From: Protopterus annectens
Lineage: Eukaryota > Chordata > Ceratodontiformes > Protopteridae
DNA length: 64,000 nt
NCBI RefSeq assembly: GCF_019279795.1
Contig: NC_056725.1
Location: forward strand, 1,746,683,626 to 1,746,747,625
Direction of reading: 5' to 3'
Shown here: piece after piece, positions 61,800-64,000 of the stretch
Numbering within the stretch: position 1 is the first letter of the stretch
How the letters are laid out: each line of letters begins with the position of its first letter
Notes under the pieces: model-generated
Told to the model about the DNA's origin: nothing
The model's input: the letters and a program-made list of their open reading frames with translations, nothing else
Databases searched by the model: none
Program-made: the position numbers and the translations under genes

Positions 61800-63100
61800 A
61801 ATTGTCATTTTGGGTAAAATTCAATTATTGGTCAGTAAGTACATTACTTGTATACCAGCAAAGAAGAAATTTAGAGAGCTAGAAAGAAATTCAGCCAGAA
61901 AAAGTGAAGAGAAAATACTGTATAGGAAGAATCCTGCAGCTGTTCAGCAAAAAGCAAGTCAAGCTTCAGCTTTGGTACAAAAAATGGCTTACAGTAATTT
62001 ACAGAAAAACAAATAAATCAAATGTACTCAGGAATGATTAAATAAATAAAACATTGCAGGAATATATCAACTCAAATAACAGAAGGTTGAAAAAGTAGAA
62101 GAAGCATTAGGTATCTATTTATATGAACTGATCTTCTTCTTTCGGCTTTTCCCGGTTAGGGGTCGCCACAGTGGATCATCTGTCCGCTCATAATTGGCAG
62201 TGGAGTTTTACGTTGTCAAGTTGCCAGCCCGGCGCCCAACCTTCCACAGAAGGCACACACAGTCACACCTAGGGCCAATTTAGAGTGTCCAATCCACCTA
62301 ATGCATGTCTTTGGGATGTAAGAGGAAACCAGAGCACCAGGAGGAAACCCACGCGACCACAGGGAGGACATGCAGACTCCGCACAGAAGGCACCCCAGCC
62401 GAGAATTGAACCGGAGAACCTCTTCCTGTGAGGCAGCAATGCTAACCACTGTACCACTGTGGCAGCCCTATTTATATGAACCGATAAAACTGCAAAAATC
62501 AGAGGGTGAAATGAAGAAAAGGCTGGCTGAGAATGAGACTTATCAAGAACAGCAGTTTAAAAACATGGTACAGTTAGAAGACAAAGAGGGCAAAGAAAAT
62601 CTGAAATGTATTTTCTCCTGTACCAGGGAAAATGGAAATAACAGACTATATTAATTTTATGGAAGCACAAATAAGCAAATGGACTTTTATTCCACAGCAG
62701 GATTTATTTATTGAACAGGCAAACTGAGTGTTTGCTCCAAACCTGCTCATGAGAAATCAGCCAAGACCTATAATAGTAAAGATGCAAACATAATAGGAGA
62801 AATAGGTGATCTGACAAAACTGTGGCAGAAGGGAACAGTATTAATAATTGGAAACAGCACAGTGTTTGTGGAAAATGATTATCCAGTAGACCAGGCAAAA
62901 TAGAAGCAAATTTACCCCAGCGATCAGAGAATGTTAAGAGGCAAGTGTAAGATTCAAAGACTGGAATTTTGCTGACTTGCTAAACTTGTTCAAGGACTGT
63001 AAAGTCCCCCCCTTTATGCCATTAATGTTTAGAAGGACATTGAAAGGAAAAAAATGATTGTAAGGGAAAACAATTTTTGTTCTTATTGGTATCTGTGTAA
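61800..63100 (+). pseudogene. L1/Tx1-like ORF1 remnant, split by a SINE
   Basis: A Lys/Glu/Gln-rich coiled-coil-like part (61858-62016: KKKFRELERNSARKSEEKI) precedes the SINE. KSEGEMKKRLAENETYQEQQ follows it. Further on, frames give NLLMRNQPRPIIVKMQT (about 62735-62790), like the RPIIV strand of the L1-type ORF1 RNA-binding domain. PQRSENVKRQV appears near 62920, like the SPEVQRKR stretch. The protein would coat the element RNA. Several frames are used. The assignment rests on short motifs. Confidence 0.45.
62133..62467 (-). mobile_element. full-length tRNA-derived SINE with 18-bp target duplication
   Basis: The minus strand starts GGGCTGCCACAGTGG, with A-box-like GTGGTTAGCATTGCTG and B-box-like GGTTCAATTCTCGG. 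GTGCCTTCTGTGCGGAGTCT, GGTTTCCTCTTACATCCC and GTGGCGACCCCTAACCGGG follow, then AAGCCGAAAGAAGAAGA. Flanks CTATTTATATGAACTGAT (62115-62132) and CTATTTATATGAACCGAT (62468-62485) differ by one base. This is a widespread vertebrate SINE type, and the good duplication points to a fairly recent insertion. Confidence 0.9.
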
Positions 63101-63411
63101 AACATTTCATGATATAAACTGCATGCTATAGAATAAAGCAGTTTTGTATAATGTGTATCAGGGGTATTTTAAATGTGGAGGGGGGTCTTTTCAGTGAATG
63201 TTGTAGGTGTTAAAGATATTAAAGTAAACAAGTACTTTTTAGTTATAGGAAATATTTGTTTTACAGTATAACAAGAAGAGAAGAAAAGCCAGACAGAAGC
63301 AAGATTAAGTTAATAAGCTGTGATCTTGGCCTGCTGGGTGGGTCTGGGCTAAATATGTGCATTGCTTGAACTGTATATAGAATTAACATAATTTCTCTTA
63401 TTTTTACAAGG
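63101..63411. other. unassigned interior of the L1/Tx1-like remnant
   Basis: The expected endonuclease and RT motifs are not visible; most of ORF2 seems deleted. Confidence 0.35.
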
Positions 63412-64000
63412 GTGGATGTCTACATTAATGCCCTTCTCTTAAACTATAAACAAGTGTTTTTTTTTAAAGTAAGTAGGCCTGAAAATAAAATGATGAAATA
63501 CAAAAATGTTAAGCTCCTTACCTCTGCAAAGATATTAGCTTGTTTTTATCATTATCCAATATTCTCAGAGGGAGTCAAGAAATCTGTAGTTGAAGGTAAT
63601 CATACATTCTGTTCTCAATGAAATTTGCAAAGATTTCTTCAGTTATTTGAGTCTACAAAAGAAGCTGCTGTTAAAAAAGGGATAATTGGAAGGGCATACA
63701 AAATATTGCAAAATAATAAGAAGAATCAATCAGAGGGGATTAAAAAAAGATTGGGAAGAGACTGAAAAAGAAACTTACAAGTGAACAATGACAGGACATA
63801 TATAAGGCTCCTAAATATGCAACAAAGTCCAGAAGGTTTAGGAGTTTTGCTTGGAAATGTTTGCACACACATTTTTATGTCCCAAGTGGACTTCAAAAAC
63901 TATTTTCTCAGGTAGATAGCAAATGTTGGGGGTGTGATGGGGAAGAAACAGGTAACTGGGAACATATGTTTTGTGAGTGTAACGAGTTGGCAGGGTTTAA
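63412..64000 (+). pseudogene. L1/Tx1-like ORF2 C-terminal remnant
   Basis: Frames around 63640-63990 give KGIIGRAYKILQNNKKNQS, then RFRSFAWKCLHTHFYVPSGL, SQVDSKCWGCDGEETGNWEH and MFCEC. The WKCLHxxYxxP stretch followed by a CxxC...HxxxxC cluster is the C-terminal region of L1/Tx1-group ORF2. It continues past the window edge. RT motifs upstream were not found. Confidence 0.65.

Overview
The window looks like intergenic DNA from a large, repeat-rich vertebrate genome. Amphibian, lungfish or another slowly evolving aquatic lineage would fit, but the sequence does not settle which. I found no host protein-coding gene, rRNA or tRNA gene. Almost every recognisable protein trace is a decayed transposable element, carrying stops, frameshifts and nested insertions. 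The mixture is typical of vertebrates: CR1, L2, L1/Tx1-like and R4-like non-LTR elements, a DIRS element, a Ty3/Gypsy element, a Penelope-like element (PLE), Harbinger and Tc1 transposons, tRNA-derived SINEs, MITEs, and long (CA)n and (TA)n arrays.

Layout. 1-960 is unassigned. 970-2320 is a broken Harbinger transposase. 3060-4082 is a 5'-truncated CR1, and 4087-5523 (-) is a possible Harbinger partner-gene remnant. 5515-8300 is a non-LTR element with a C-terminal restriction-like endonuclease (R4/Dong type). 8300-13690 holds L2-type 3' ends, a MITE, a SINE fragment and a palindromic MITE. 13690-16740 is an old CR1. 18010-18721 (-) is a CR1-type ORF1 with an SGNH-esterase domain. 19332-24655 (-) is a whole DIRS-like element with inverted termini, an internal complementary region, gag, RT-RNase H and tyrosine recombinase traces, and a SINE inside gag.

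25735-32585 is a Ty3/Gypsy element whose gag region is duplicated in tandem. Its integrase is split by a CR1 copy (29765-32412), and another CR1 (32586-34190, -) abuts it. 35139-39330 is an old CR1 (-) split by a younger CR1. 39440-41860 is a ~170-bp satellite array holding a short CR1. 42100-44370 has two SGNH-hydrolase remnants and a Tc1 remnant. 45395-46985 is a minisatellite followed by a duplication with long (CA)n arrays. 50133-60062 (-) is a Penelope-like element with a partial head-to-tail upstream copy (pseudo-LTR), broken by a SINE, an L2 and a MITE. 60400-61690 is alternating microsatellites and palindromic MITEs. 61800-64000 is an L1/Tx1-like element with a SINE in its ORF1-like part.

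The elements interact. CR1 copies carry an 8-bp 3' tail repeat that the small tRNA-like SINE shares, so CR1 probably moved that SINE. Paralogous empty sites and target-site duplications allow several insertions to be ordered in time. No intact autonomous element was seen. All family calls come from motif recognition by eye; no search was run.
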